Origin: Staphylococcus sp. NRL 16/872
Lineage (GTDB): Bacteria > Bacillota > Bacilli > Staphylococcales > Staphylococcaceae
Direction: 5' to 3'
Assembly (NCBI RefSeq): GCF_022815905.2
Contig: NZ_CP119327.1
Coordinates: 2,476,282 to 2,540,281 of the forward strand
DNA: 64,000 nt
Position numbers and translations under genes: made by a program. The notes under the pieces are model-generated. The model was given only the letters and a program-made list of their open reading frames with translations, had not been told where the DNA came from and searched no databases. Of this stretch, positions 52,201-57,431 are shown in pieces. Positions within the stretch are counted from its first letter, which is position 1. Every line of letters starts with the position of its first letter.

Positions 52201-55088
52201 TAGTAACTGATCATGTGATTGATAATAATCAAATGCCATTCGGTCGTTACTACAAATTTGATATCGTTGGTAAAGTAAAAGCTGACGCAGTTGCTGGAAA
52301 AGATATTACAAACGTTGCAAACCAATCTGCACAATTCTTCAATCCAGTTAAAGGTGGCAATGAGGTACCACCTCCACCACCATCAGAAAAACGTGTCAAC
52401 AAAGTGAAACCTGAACCAGCAAATATTGAACTTAAAGTAACGAAACGTCTTGAAGGTGGACAACTTAAAGGCGGAGACTTCACATTCGTCTTAACTGATT
52501 TAGCTAACCCTGATCAACCAGTACAACAAGCTACAAATGATGCAAACGGTAATGTTAAATTCTTACCAATTAAATATAAAGAAGTCGGCACTCATTCTTA
52601 TCTTGTTACTGAAAAAGTTGGTACAGACCAAAACGTTGATTACGATACTATATCAATCGTTGTAAATGTGGATGTAACTAAAGATGAAGCTACTGGCAAC
52701 TTAAAAACAAATGTGAAGTATGTAAGTACAGGTGGTAAATCTTTAGGAGCTAATGATACTGAGTTTAACAACACTGTTAAACCACCAGTGCCACCAACTC
52801 CTGTATATCAACCTGAAAAATTTGATTTATCAGTAGAAAAATTCGATTTAACTGGTCATAAATTATTAGATGACGATAGTGAATTAGCTAATAAATACGC
52901 TGATACTAATAAAGATCCTTACGCTGACAAATCTAATAACAATGAACCTGAAAACATCAATACGAAAGAATTAAATCGTGGAGATAAAATCGTTTACCAA
53001 GTATGGTTAGATACTACGAAATTAACTGCTGAAAATAAAATCAACAAATTAGGTATCACTGATGACTACGATGAAACAAGTGTAGACGTACAAAGTATCA
53101 AAGCTTACGATGGTGTAACAGATCAAGATGTATCACATTTATTCGATATCGTTAATAATAATGGTGTAATCACAGCTACATCTAAAGAAAGCTTAGTGAA
53201 AGATCATGTCATCGACAATGAACAAATGCCGTTCGGACGTTACTACAAATTTGATATCGTTGGTACAGTGAAAGCTGACGCAGTCGCAGGAAGAGATTTC
53301 ACTAACATTGCGAACCAATCTGTTCAATACTTCAACCCAGTTAAAGGTGGAAATGAAGTACCACCTCCACCGCCAACTGAAAAACGTGTGAACAAAGTGA
53401 AACCTGCACCAGCAGATATCGAGCTTAAAGTGACTAAGAAACTTGAAGGCGGCCAACTTAAAGGTGGAGACTTCACATTCGTCTTAACTGATTTAGATAA
53501 TCCTAACCAAGTCGTTCAAGAAGTAACAAACGACGCAAATGGTATTGTGAAATTCTCAACTATGAAATACAAAGAAGTCGGCACTCATTCTTACCTTGTT
53601 ACTGAAAAATTAGGTACAGATGTAAATGTTGATTATGATGCAATGAACATCGTAGTTAACGTAAATGTAACTAAAGATGAAGCAACAGGTAATCTAAAAG
53701 CGGCTGTTAAATACGTAAGCACAGGTGGTAAATCTTTAGGAGCTAATGATACTGAATTTAACAACACTGTTAAACCACCAGTTCCACCAACTCCTGTATT
53801 CCAACCTGAAAAATTCGATTTATCAGTAGAAAAATTCGATGTAACAGGTCATAAATTATTAGATGATGACAGCGAATTAGCTAATAAATACGCTGACACT
53901 AATAACAACCCATACGCTGATCAATCAAGTAACAATGAACCTGAAAATATTAATACTAAAGCACTTAATCGTGGAGATAAAATCGTATATCAAGTATGGT
54001 TAGACACTACTCAATTAACTGCTGCTAATAAAATTAATAAATTAGGTATTACAGATGATTACGATGAATCAAGCGTAGCAGTACAAAGCATTAAAGCTTA
54101 CGATGGTATCACTGGAAAAGATGTAACATACTTATTCGATATCACTAACGAAAATGGTGTTATCACTGCTACATCTAAAGAAAGCTTAGTGAAAGATCAC
54201 GTATTAGATAACGAACAAATTCCATTTGGCCGTTACTACAAATTTGACATTGTCGGCGTAATTAAAGGCGATGCCAAAGCTAATAAAGACATCACTAACG
54301 TTGCGAACCAATCAGTTCAATTCTACAATCCAGTTAAAGGTGGAAACGAAGTACCACCACCAAAACCATCAGAAAAACGTGTCAACAAAGTGAAACCAGT
54401 ACCGGCTAACTTTGAATTCAAAGTGACTAAGAAACTTGAAGGTGGTCAACTTAAAGGTGGAGATTACACATTCATCTTAACTGACTTAAATAACCCTGAT
54501 CACCCAGTTCAATTAGCAACAAACGATGCTAATGGTAAAGTGAACTTCTTACCAATTAAATTCAATAAAGTAGGAACTTACTCTTACCTAATCACTGAAA
54601 AAGTGGGAACAGAACAAAACGTCGATTACGATACAATGTCAATTGTGGCAACTGTGGTAGTGACTGAAAATCCAACAACTGGTGATTTACAAGCAACTGT
54701 AAGTTACATCAGTACAGGTGGTAAAGCAGTCGGATTAAATGATACTGAGTTTAACAATAAAGTTAAACCACCAGTACCACCAAAACCTGACAAACCACCA
54801 TATTGTCCACCACGTAAACCAGGTAAACCACCGGTTCATCCGCCACATAACCCGCCTAAAACACCGGAGAAACCACCAGTGACTCCGCCAGGCAATCCAC
54901 CGGAAAAACCAGGTGTACCACCGACACATCACGTGCCACCAACACCTGAACAACCTAATAAACCAAAACATCTTCCTAAAACTGGTAGCGAAGAAACTAA
55001 CACTAACGCACCATTATTAGCTACAATGTTTGCAGGTTTAGGTAGCATCTTATTATTCGGTAGAAGAAGAAAAAAAGAAGATAAATAA
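37266..55088 (+). CDS. giant YSIRK/LPXTG cell-wall-anchored stalk protein with 13 tandem isopeptide units (5940 aa)
   Basis: The start is TTG after a GGAGG site. Residues 1-37 are a YSIRK-type signal (FSIRKFTIGTGSVLLGTF, ending AHA). Residues 38-200 are a Ser/Thr/Glu-rich linker with RSRRSATAPL. About 205-575 is an N-terminal head I cannot place, the likely ligand-binding part. From 578 to 1524 come eight FctA/Spy0128-type pilin domains. Residues 1536 to about 5835 are thirteen units of 329-334 residues, each an antigen I/II C-terminal-like domain (RGD-IVYQVWLDTT, TDDYDE, ANQS) plus an FctA domain (VTK-LEGGQL, VTEK, DTEFNN). A proline-rich wall region with one Cys (PPYCPP) and LPKTG at 5903-5907 end the protein. 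Lys, Glu and Asn residues at the expected places imply self-formed isopeptide bonds. Sortase A would anchor it. The fully extended stalk would be very long. Adhesion or biofilm function is inferred. The frame is unbroken, so it appears functional. Confidence 0.93.
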   Translation: MKQRLQQKFSIRKFTIGTGSVLLGTFLILGVQDVAHASELNANNKNSTTANSSANPDATAPVTQANTNEISQPETTNKENTVVKETPTSEASSTEAKAVSDDSAKAEVAPTSPTKVEDREVATDSAAKTETNTVTAASDTTEQPTVHKRSRRSATAPLSSEGVLTDTTTKATPSMDNANGATVKSRDVVTPKPKDSNTVPTPGVRFEKNPDPTKYTFAITDLKNFNAAYHTKYYYRLSKPYDDSDNVTIELIDGDTNSVVETKRINSPGTISMGETTLARAVAAHDPKKAKYGHINFTFLQTLDSFKNTLSTIRARFAIDEQGSLEDERSGMQIYDVFNQANEGTTITDPQYYIPKIVPETAYYRVVDKNNPTYQANKTDVNAQTYVANNRERELAHYTIKGMDGQTYTASNVRQFEGYHLYQVADPDNMTGPITRPYQVGLRYVDAETNNGGVKRIKEIVGEDGTTRVELWTLSADHMSESAKNTGIDTKNYVKVYEATLKPGEKNMNDLGKQILIPGYSHPFLIQPSSAGEGAVGNVFAPKQSVNGVEVGRGSNFRLQNLLTKARPVVYYYTKIEPVEVTLTAKKVVKGNASLPGGSLTNGQFTFNIAAGPNSPAIPTASQSKTNDANGTVTFDKIAFTKPGTYTYTITENKTNLSSNYDAEPLTVTATVKVTEENGVLKSKVSYAYASDNDNNQAFTNYFVAPKQMNFDVHFTKELVGRPLNDGEFHFNMKNSKGEVIATGTNNAEGQINFEFIDGKRPTYTNTDAGKTFTYTVEEVPGSESGLTYDPMKATVTVNVTKSQDQNLHVLTVTSVAPHDTEFNNVYTPAPAKAKIEFTKVLAGKKLTDGAFQFTLSENDEVLQTVTNKNGKVTFEELSYDSEGSHTYTIKEVRGTDANYDYDPMEATVKVSVFESPLTHTLDTLVEMPDDTEFNNYYVTPKQLNFDVQFTKALAGRSLNAGEFHFNMKNDKGEVIATGTNNAQGIINFEFVNGKRPTYTNADAGKTFNYTVEEVPSNLPHITSDPMKAKVTVNVAKSEDQGLHVLTVTSVAPADKEFNNVFTPPAARAKIEFTKTLTGKNLTDGEFQFTISENGRVLQTVTNKGGKVVFDDITYDAVGMHTYTIKEVAGSDKNIDYDSMVATAVVNVHQVPSTGLLTAELTLSADKEFNNYYVAPKELNFDVQFTKALAGRNLKDQEFHFDMKDANGDVIATGTNNAQGRINFTFVNGKRPTFTNADAGKSFIYTVEEVPSDEQGMISDPMKAKVTVNVTKDLHVLTVTSVAPSDTEFNNIYNPTAAKAKIEFTKALTGKALTDGEFQFTLSENGQVLQTVTNKGGKVSFAELSYNKEGTHTYKVKEVVGTDTNIDYDPMEATVTVNVSKNSTTGNYDVVVLPPDDTEFNNFYVAPKELNFDVEFTKALTGRDLKDQEFHFNMKDANGDVIATGTNNAQGKINFTFVNGKRPTYTNADAGKSFTYTVEEVPSTEVGVTSDAMKATVTVNVTKDLHVLTATSVAPADTEFNNTFVPPTPPTPVFQPEKFDLSAEKFDITGNKLLDDDSELANKYADTNANPYADQSNNNEPENINTKTLTRGDKIVYQVWLDTTHLSAENKISKVGITDDYDETSVDVSDIKAYDSVTGQDVTHLFNITNENGVITATSKESLIKDHVLDNEQIPFGRYYKFDIVGSIKADAIADKDITNVANQSVQFFNPAKGNNETPPPKPSEKRVNKVKSEPANIQLKVTKRLEGGQLKGNDYTFDLIDLANPGQPVQEATNDLDGNVNFKAIKYNQSGTYNYVITEKVGAETNVDYDKMSVNVIVKVDKDPATGNLQANVQYVSTGGKSIGANDTEFNNKVIPPVPPTPVFQPEKFDLSVEKFDLTGNKLLDDDSELANKYVDTNNNPYADQSNNNEAENINTKELTRGDKIVYQVWLDTTHLTSANNINKLGITDDYDEASVNVSDIKAYDGVTGQDVTNLFDITNVNGVITATSKDSLIKDHIIDNDQMPFGRYYKFDIVGTVKADAKANKDFTNVANQSVQFFNPVKGGNEVPPPKPSQKRVNKVKSEPANIELKVTKKLEGGQLQGGDYTFVLTDVTNPDQPLQEVTNDAEGNVKFTPIKYKEVGKHSYLVTEKVGTNANVDYDKMSILVNVDVTENPTTGNLETAVKYISTGGKSIGPNDTEFNNTVIPPTPPTPEFQPEKFDLSVPKFDLTGNKLLDDDSELANKYADTNSNPYADQSNNNEPENINTKELTRGDAIVYQVWLDTTKLTEANKINKVGITDDYDETSVDVSEIKAYDGVTGQDVTHLFDITNNNGVITATSKDSLIKDHVIDNSQMPFGRYYKFDIVGTVKADAVAGKDITNVANQSVQFFNPTKGGNEVPPPKPSEKRVNKVTPEPANIELKVTKRLEGGQLKGGDFTFVLTDLANPDQPVQQATNDANGNVKFLPIKYKEVGKHSYLVTEKVGTEANMDYDTMSIVVNVDVTKDAATGNLKTEVKYVSTGGKSIGANDTEFNNTLTPPPPVVPPTPEFQPEKFDLSVPKFDVTGNKLLDDDSELANKYADTNSNPYADQSNNNEPENINTKELNRGDAIVYQVWLDTTKLTEANKINKLGITDDYDEANVQVSDIKAYDGVTGQDVTHLFDITNNNGVITATTKDSLVTDHVIDNSQMPFGRYYKFDIVGTVKADAVAGKDFTNIANQSVQYFNPVKGGNEVPPPKPSEKRVNKVKPAPADIELKVTKKLEGGQLKGGDFTFVLTDLANPDQVVQEVTNDANGVVKFSTMKYKEVGKHSYLVTEKVGTDANMDYDTMSIVVNVDVTKDEVTGNLKTEVKYVSTGGKSIGSNDTEFNNTLTPPPPVVPPTPEFQPEKFDLSVPKFDVTGNKLLDDDSELANKYADTNSNPYADQSNNNEPENINTKELNRGDAIVYQVWLDTTKLTEANKINKLGITDDYDEANVQVSDIKAYDGVTGQDVTHLFDITNENGVITATTKDSLVTDHVIDNNQMPFGRYYKFDIVGTVKADAVAGKDFTNIANQSVQYFNPVKGGNEVPPPKPSEKRVNKVKPAPADIELKVTKKLEGGQLKGGDFTFVLTDLANPDQVVQEVTNDANGVVKFSTMKYKEVGKHSYLVTEKVGTDANMDYDTMSIVVNVDVTKDEVTGNLKTEVKYVSTGGKPIGSNDTEFNNTLTPPPPVVPPTPEFQPEKFDLSVPKFDVTGNKLLDDDSELANKYADTSANPYADQANNNEPENINTKELNRGDAIVYQVWLDTTKLTEANKINKLGITDDYDEASVDVSEIKAYDGVTGQDVTHLFDIVNNNGVITATTKDSLVTDHVIDNNQMPFGRYYKFDIVGTVKADAVAGKDFTNIANQSVQYFNPVKGGNEVPPPKPSEKRVNKVKPAPADIELRVTKKLEGGQLKGGDFTFVLTDLANPDQVVQEVTNDANGVVKFSTMKYKEVGKHSYLVTEKVGTDANMDYDTMSIVVNVDVTKDEVTGNLKTEVKYVSTGGKSIGSNDTEFNNTLTPPPPVVPPTPEFQPEKFDLSVPKFDVTGNKLLDDDSELANKYADTNSNPYADQANNNEPENINTKELNRGDAIVYQVWLDTTKLTEANKINKLGITDDYDESSVDVSEIKAYDGVTGQDVTHLFDITNENGVITATTKASLVKDHVIDNEQMPFGRYYKFDIVGTVKADAVAGKDFTNIANQSVQYFNPVKGGNEVPPPKPSEKRVNKVTPAPADIELKVTKKLEGGQLKGGDFTFVLTDLANPDQVVQEVTNDANGVVKFSTMKYKEVGKHSYLVTEKVGTDANMDYDTMSIVVNVDVTKDEVTGNLKTNVKYVSTGGKSIGANDTEFNNTVIPPTPPTPEFQPEKFDLSVPKFDVTGNKLLDDDSELANKYTDTNSNPYADQSNNNEPENINTKELNRGDAIVYQVWLDTTKLTEANKINKVGITDDYDESSVDVSDIKAYDGVTGQDVTHLFDITNENGVITATSKDSLIKDHVIDNSQMPFGRYYKFDIVGTVKADAVAGKDFTNIANQSVQYFNPVKGGNEVPPPKPSEKRVNKVTPAPADIELKVTKKLEGGQLKGGDFTFVLTDLANPDQVVQEVTNDANGVVKFSTMKYKEVGKHSYLVTEKVGPDTSVDYDTMSVVVNVDVTKDATTGNLKTEVKYVSTGGKSIGANDTEFNNTVKPPTPPHFQPEKFDLSVPKFDLTGNKLLDDDSELANKYTDTNSNPYADQSNNNEPENINTKELSRGDAIVYQVWLDTTKLTAENKINQLGITDDYDEASVDVSEIKAYDGVTGQDVTHLFDIVNNNGVITATTKASLVKDHVIDNEQMPFGRYYKFDIVGKIKADAVAGKDITNVANQSAQFFNPVKGGNEVPPPPPTEKRVNKVKPEPANIELKVTKRLEGGQLKGGDFTFVLTDLANPEQPVQQATNDANGNVKFLPIKYNEVGKHSYLVTEKVGTEQNVDYDTMSIVVNVDVTKDEVTGNLKTEVKYVSTGGKSIGANDTEFNNTITPPPTPEFQPEKFDLSVPKFDLSGNKLLDDDSELANKYADTNNNPYADQANNNEPENINTKELNRGDAIVYQVWLDTTKLTEANKINKLGITDDYDETNVEVSDIKAYDGVTGQDVTHLFDIVNTNGVITATTKDSLVKDHVIDNNQMPFGRYYKFDIVGTVKADAVAGKDFTNIANQSVQYFNPVKGGNEVPPPKPSEKRVNKVTPTPANIELKVTKRLEGGQLKGGDYTFVLANLANPDQPVQEVTNDANGNVKFSPIKYKEVGTYSYLVTEKVGTDTNVDYDTMSIVVNVDVTKNPTTGNLQTAVRYISTGGKSIGANDTEFNNTVKPPVPPHFQPEKFDLSVPKFDLTGNKLLDDDSELANKYADTNNNPYADQSNNNEPENINTKELSRGDTIVYQVWLDTTKLTAENKINQLGITDDYDETSVEVSDIKAYDGVTGQDVTHLFNIVNNNGVITATTKDSLVTDHVIDNNQMPFGRYYKFDIVGKVKADAVAGKDITNVANQSAQFFNPVKGGNEVPPPPPSEKRVNKVKPEPANIELKVTKRLEGGQLKGGDFTFVLTDLANPDQPVQQATNDANGNVKFLPIKYKEVGTHSYLVTEKVGTDQNVDYDTISIVVNVDVTKDEATGNLKTNVKYVSTGGKSLGANDTEFNNTVKPPVPPTPVYQPEKFDLSVEKFDLTGHKLLDDDSELANKYADTNKDPYADKSNNNEPENINTKELNRGDKIVYQVWLDTTKLTAENKINKLGITDDYDETSVDVQSIKAYDGVTDQDVSHLFDIVNNNGVITATSKESLVKDHVIDNEQMPFGRYYKFDIVGTVKADAVAGRDFTNIANQSVQYFNPVKGGNEVPPPPPTEKRVNKVKPAPADIELKVTKKLEGGQLKGGDFTFVLTDLDNPNQVVQEVTNDANGIVKFSTMKYKEVGTHSYLVTEKLGTDVNVDYDAMNIVVNVNVTKDEATGNLKAAVKYVSTGGKSLGANDTEFNNTVKPPVPPTPVFQPEKFDLSVEKFDVTGHKLLDDDSELANKYADTNNNPYADQSSNNEPENINTKALNRGDKIVYQVWLDTTQLTAANKINKLGITDDYDESSVAVQSIKAYDGITGKDVTYLFDITNENGVITATSKESLVKDHVLDNEQIPFGRYYKFDIVGVIKGDAKANKDITNVANQSVQFYNPVKGGNEVPPPKPSEKRVNKVKPVPANFEFKVTKKLEGGQLKGGDYTFILTDLNNPDHPVQLATNDANGKVNFLPIKFNKVGTYSYLITEKVGTEQNVDYDTMSIVATVVVTENPTTGDLQATVSYISTGGKAVGLNDTEFNNKVKPPVPPKPDKPPYCPPRKPGKPPVHPPHNPPKTPEKPPVTPPGNPPEKPGVPPTHHVPPTPEQPNKPKHLPKTGSEETNTNAPLLATMFAGLGSILLFGRRRKKEDK
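39390..41860 (+). repeat. tandem pilin-like (FctA) domain pairs in the giant surface protein
   Basis: Domain pairs of A type (LNFDVQFTKALAGR start) and B type (AKIEFTKALTGK start) repeat with a period of about 705 bp. A-type starts are near 39390, 40095, 40800 and 41490. B-type starts are near 39765, 40470 and 41162. An earlier, more divergent FctA domain precedes the series at 39000. Confidence 0.85.
41871..54770 (+). repeat. 13 tandem units of 987-1002 bp in the giant surface protein
   Basis: Units start (PEKFDLS codon P) at 41871, 42864, 43857, 44859, 45861, 46863, 47865, 48858, 49845, 50832, 51819, 52812 and 53805. All spacings are multiples of 3. The interunit linker varies in proline number (PPTPPTP, PPPPVVPPTP, PPTPPH, PPVPPTP), which explains the 987, 993 and 1002-bp lengths. 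Units 4 to 7 are nearly identical over long tracts, a sign of recent duplication or gene conversion. Outer units have diverged more. Confidence 0.95.
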
Positions 55089-55103
55089 TCTCCTTTAACT
55101 ACC

Positions 55104-55141
55104 AAAAGACCTAAGAAGACTTTGCTCTTCTTAGGTCTTTT
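55104..55141. terminator. terminator of the giant surface-protein gene
   Basis: AAAGACCTAAGAAGA pairs with TCTTCTTAGGTCTTT around a ctttgc loop, with a T run on the plus strand and a short one on the minus strand. It separates the convergent XRE gene. Confidence 0.88.
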
Positions 55142-55146
55142 TTCAA

Positions 55147-55719
55147 TTAAGGTAAAAATGTATATGTTACCCAAACACTTAAACTCGCAATAATTATGAA
55201 TAATCCAACAACAAAAACAAATGACAAAATACTCGTTACTAAATCACGTTTTTTAGTCGTTTTAACCTCACTTGGATCTTTACCATTCATAAATGCCACT
55301 ATTCTATCATAATTATCTATATCATTTTTATATTTAATTTTATCTATTCTTATAGAACTATACACGCCTATAGATAAAATGATGAGAATTATGACATAAC
55401 CCCAAATTCTGAAAAAATACATTAATGGACCGAAAAAAATAGCTCCTAATCCCATAAAAATAATCATCATCCACGCCCAAAAATCCATTTCTTTTTTAAT
55501 CTTTTCCAAGTTCATGTTTTTCACGTCTCCTTTAACAAGATCATCTAAAGAGACATCAAATAATGTACACATCATCATCAAATTATGTATATCTGGATAA
55601 CTCTTCTCCGTTTCCCAATTGGATATCGTTTGTCTAGAAACATATAATTTTTCTGCTAAATATTCCTGAGAGTATCCAAATCTTTCTCGATACTTTTTAA
55701 TTTGTTGACCGATTTCCAT
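55147..55719 (-). CDS. XRE-family regulator with C-terminal membrane segments
   Basis: A 190-residue protein. Residues 1-65 form a Cro/C1-type helix-turn-helix (IGQQIKKYRERFGYSQEYLA, then VSRQTISNWE). A short charged linker leads to a membrane region with two hydrophobic stretches (WAWMMIIFMGLGAIFFGPLM, then WGYVIILIILSIGVY) and a third at the end (SILSFVFVVGLFIIIASL). A membrane-tethered DNA-binding protein is likely. It converges on the giant surface gene. Whether it regulates that gene is unknown. Confidence 0.85.
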   Translation of the reverse strand: MEIGQQIKKYRERFGYSQEYLAEKLYVSRQTISNWETEKSYPDIHNLMMMCTLFDVSLDDLVKGDVKNMNLEKIKKEMDFWAWMMIIFMGLGAIFFGPLMYFFRIWGYVIILIILSIGVYSSIRIDKIKYKNDIDNYDRIVAFMNGKDPSEVKTTKKRDLVTSILSFVFVVGLFIIIASLSVWVTYTFLP

Positions 55720-55763
55720 TATTATTAGCTCCTTACAAGTAAGTGATCTTGTTTTAATTTGTA

Positions 55764-55781
55764 GTTAGCAATAATGCTAAC
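55764..55781. promoter_or_regulatory. operator-like dyad upstream of the XRE gene
   Basis: GTTAGCA-ataa-TGCTAAC is a perfect 7-bp inverted repeat 45 bases before the XRE start. It is a good candidate for autoregulatory binding. Confidence 0.5.
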
Positions 55782-55910
55782 TTTATAGAAACGCTACTTC
55801 TCTTAAAAAGCTATCAAACCTTTTAGACAAAGTCACTTTTTTTGTTGTCAAAATGCTTTTACATACTGTAATATCAATGTTTTTAGACAACCGTAAGACT
55901 GACACAACAT

Positions 55911-55946
55911 AAAAAAAGATACAAGAATAAGCTTCATTCTTGTATC
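55911..55946 (-). terminator. terminator of the TetR operon
   Basis: GATACAAGAAT (55918-55928) pairs with ATTCTTGTATC (55936-55946). Read leftward, seven T residues follow. The hairpin overlaps the TetR stop codon. Confidence 0.85.
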
Positions 55947-56484
55947 ACTTATCAAATGCTTTTAATACAATTTTTAACATTCTCTCGATATAATCTTCAT
56001 CTAGTACATTAGGTTTAATCAAAATATTAAAATAGATTGGTGAGAAAATAAGATCGATAAATATATCCTGATCTTCTTCATCAATATGTCTAGCTACAAT
56101 AGCCTTTAAACTCTTTCGATTACTTTCGAAGTAACCTTTCATAAAGAGTTCACGTGCTTCACTTTGTTGATTACTAATCAATATTTCAATGACTGCACGT
56201 CCTAAATTAGTTTTATATACTTCCATAATTTTGATTAAAAATTGATATAAATCACTATACAAATCTTGGTATTTATTTTCAAAAATCTGTGTTCTGCTAA
56301 CAAACATATCTACAATAATAGATGATTTATCTTTCCAACGACGATATATTGTAGCTTTAGATATACCTGTGTTCTCTGCAAGTTGATCAATTGTAATCTC
56401 TCTAAAGTGTGTCGTTTTTAACAATTTATCTATTTCATTAAATATTTTATGATTGATTGTCGGATCTTTTGGTCTTCCAGCCAT
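55945..56484 (-). CDS. TetR/AcrR-family repressor
   Basis: A 179-residue regulator. The N-terminal helix-turn-helix is seen in ITIDQLAENTGISKATIYRRW (residues 30-50). The rest is a helical ligand-binding domain of the AcrR_C type. It is the last gene of a three-gene leftward operon and its start overlaps the preceding membrane gene by 38 bases. A perfect palindrome containing CGAAACGTTTCG upstream of the operon (57248-57277) is its probable operator, so it would repress itself and the two membrane proteins. Confidence 0.9.
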   Translation of the reverse strand: MAGRPKDPTINHKIFNEIDKLLKTTHFREITIDQLAENTGISKATIYRRWKDKSSIIVDMFVSRTQIFENKYQDLYSDLYQFLIKIMEVYKTNLGRAVIEILISNQQSEARELFMKGYFESNRKSLKAIVARHIDEEDQDIFIDLIFSPIYFNILIKPNVLDEDYIERMLKIVLKAFDK

Positions 56485-56860
56485 GTTTTCCCCTTCTTAA
56501 ATGCGCAATAAATTCTACTAATTCAAATATAATAACTGCACTCACAAACCATACGATAAAGCCTACGATAATGCTTAATAACCATTGGTTTGTATAGTAT
56601 AACATTGCCCAAGTTGCTAATATACTAAATAATACGCCAGTCATTCCAAAAACAGCGCCCCTACTCACGTGTTTCGCAATGACATCGCCATGTTGCATGC
56701 CTGTGATAAATAATGAAACTAGAAAGACTGCGGGTAAAGTAGCAAACACGCCTCCCAGTTCTTTCCAAGGTAAAATAACGGAAATAATGTAGCTTAATGT
56801 GACAGCAATACCGCCAACAAGAAATTTAATTAATGTCAATTTCACTGAAAATGCCTCCAA
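56447..56860 (-). CDS. DUF3147-like membrane protein (second copy)
   Basis: A 137-residue protein with four hydrophobic stretches (FLVGGIAVTLSYIISVI, FATLPAVFLVSLFITGM, GVLFSILATWAMLYY, SIIVGFIVWFVSAVIIFEL). It is a paralogue of the neighbouring 120-residue protein: both have FxxGGxAV near the N-terminus and a [F/I]ATxPAV[F/Y]L motif. Two half-size membrane proteins side by side suggest a heterodimeric transporter or channel. The DUF assignment is from memory and moderate. Confidence 0.7.
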   Translation of the reverse strand: MEAFSVKLTLIKFLVGGIAVTLSYIISVILPWKELGGVFATLPAVFLVSLFITGMQHGDVIAKHVSRGAVFGMTGVLFSILATWAMLYYTNQWLLSIIVGFIVWFVSAVIIFELVEFIAHLRRGKHGWKTKRSDNQS

Positions 56861-56863
56861 CTA

Positions 56864-57226
56864 TTACGAAATATGTCTAACTGCAAAGATAGAAATTGAA
56901 ATAACGATCCAGCAAATTAATGCAAAAATCGTTCCTTTTTTATAATCTCTTTTACTAATATAGAGAGACGTTAAAAAGACAGTAATAATACATGAAACAA
57001 TGCCAATAACGGCACCAGAACTTAAATGAATAGACATTTGAACAAGTTTATCGCCACGATGGTCTATAGCTAAGGCAATCAAGGCTGCGAGGTAGACTGC
57101 AGGCATAGTGGCGATAATGCCTCCCATTTTACCTCCAACCTTTTCTGCCATAATAGAGGCAAAGGCAACTGCTAAGCCACCAATGACAAAATGAAGTATA
57201 GCACTTGAAATTGATATCCCGAACAC
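56864..57226 (-). CDS. DUF3147-like membrane protein (first copy)
   Basis: A 120-residue protein with four membrane stretches, starting MFGISISSAILHFVIGGLAV and including IIATMPAVYLAALIALAI. It is the first gene of the TetR-controlled operon. Three bases separate it from its paralogue. The start is read from ATG 57226, with the 30-bp palindrome just upstream. Function is unknown. Paired arrangement and tight regulation suggest small-molecule efflux. Confidence 0.7.
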   Translation of the reverse strand: MFGISISSAILHFVIGGLAVAFASIMAEKVGGKMGGIIATMPAVYLAALIALAIDHRGDKLVQMSIHLSSGAVIGIVSCIITVFLTSLYISKRDYKKGTIFALICWIVISISIFAVRHIS

Positions 57227-57247
57227 TTTGAAAACCCTTCTTCACCA

Positions 57248-57277
57248 ATTATTAAACGAAACGTTTCGTTTAATAAT
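57248..57277. promoter_or_regulatory. perfect 30-bp palindromic TetR-type operator
   Basis: The sequence is identical to its reverse complement over all 30 bases, centred on CGAAACGTTTCG. It lies 22 bases upstream of the operon that ends with the TetR gene, the expected place for autorepression. Confidence 0.8.
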
Positions 57278-57379
57278 ATTGTAAGACGAAATTACTCAGA
57301 TGTAAATATCGAATAAAGTATCACTAATTTTCAAATTATTTCAACTGTACAACTTATAATTTCAAACCAATTTTTTCAT

Positions 57380-57425
57380 AAAAAAATCCTCCTTTCATAT
57401 TTGCTAAATTTAGCGTGAAAGGAGG
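57380..57425 (-). terminator. terminator after noc
   Basis: CCTCCTTTCA (57388-57397) pairs with TGAAAGGAGG (57416-57425), with a GCTAAATTTAGC palindrome in the loop. Read leftward, a long T run follows. Confidence 0.85.
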
Positions 57426-57431
57426 TCAACT

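Noticed and set aside
42636..53456. Repeated minus-strand frames of 75-95 codons inside the giant surface gene
   Set aside because: They recur with the 1-kb unit period and are antisense shadows of the repeated coding sequence, without ribosome sites.
41871..54770. CRISPR array or satellite DNA
   Set aside because: The repeat period is about 1 kb, always a multiple of 3, and the whole array is one translated frame, so it is protein-domain repetition.
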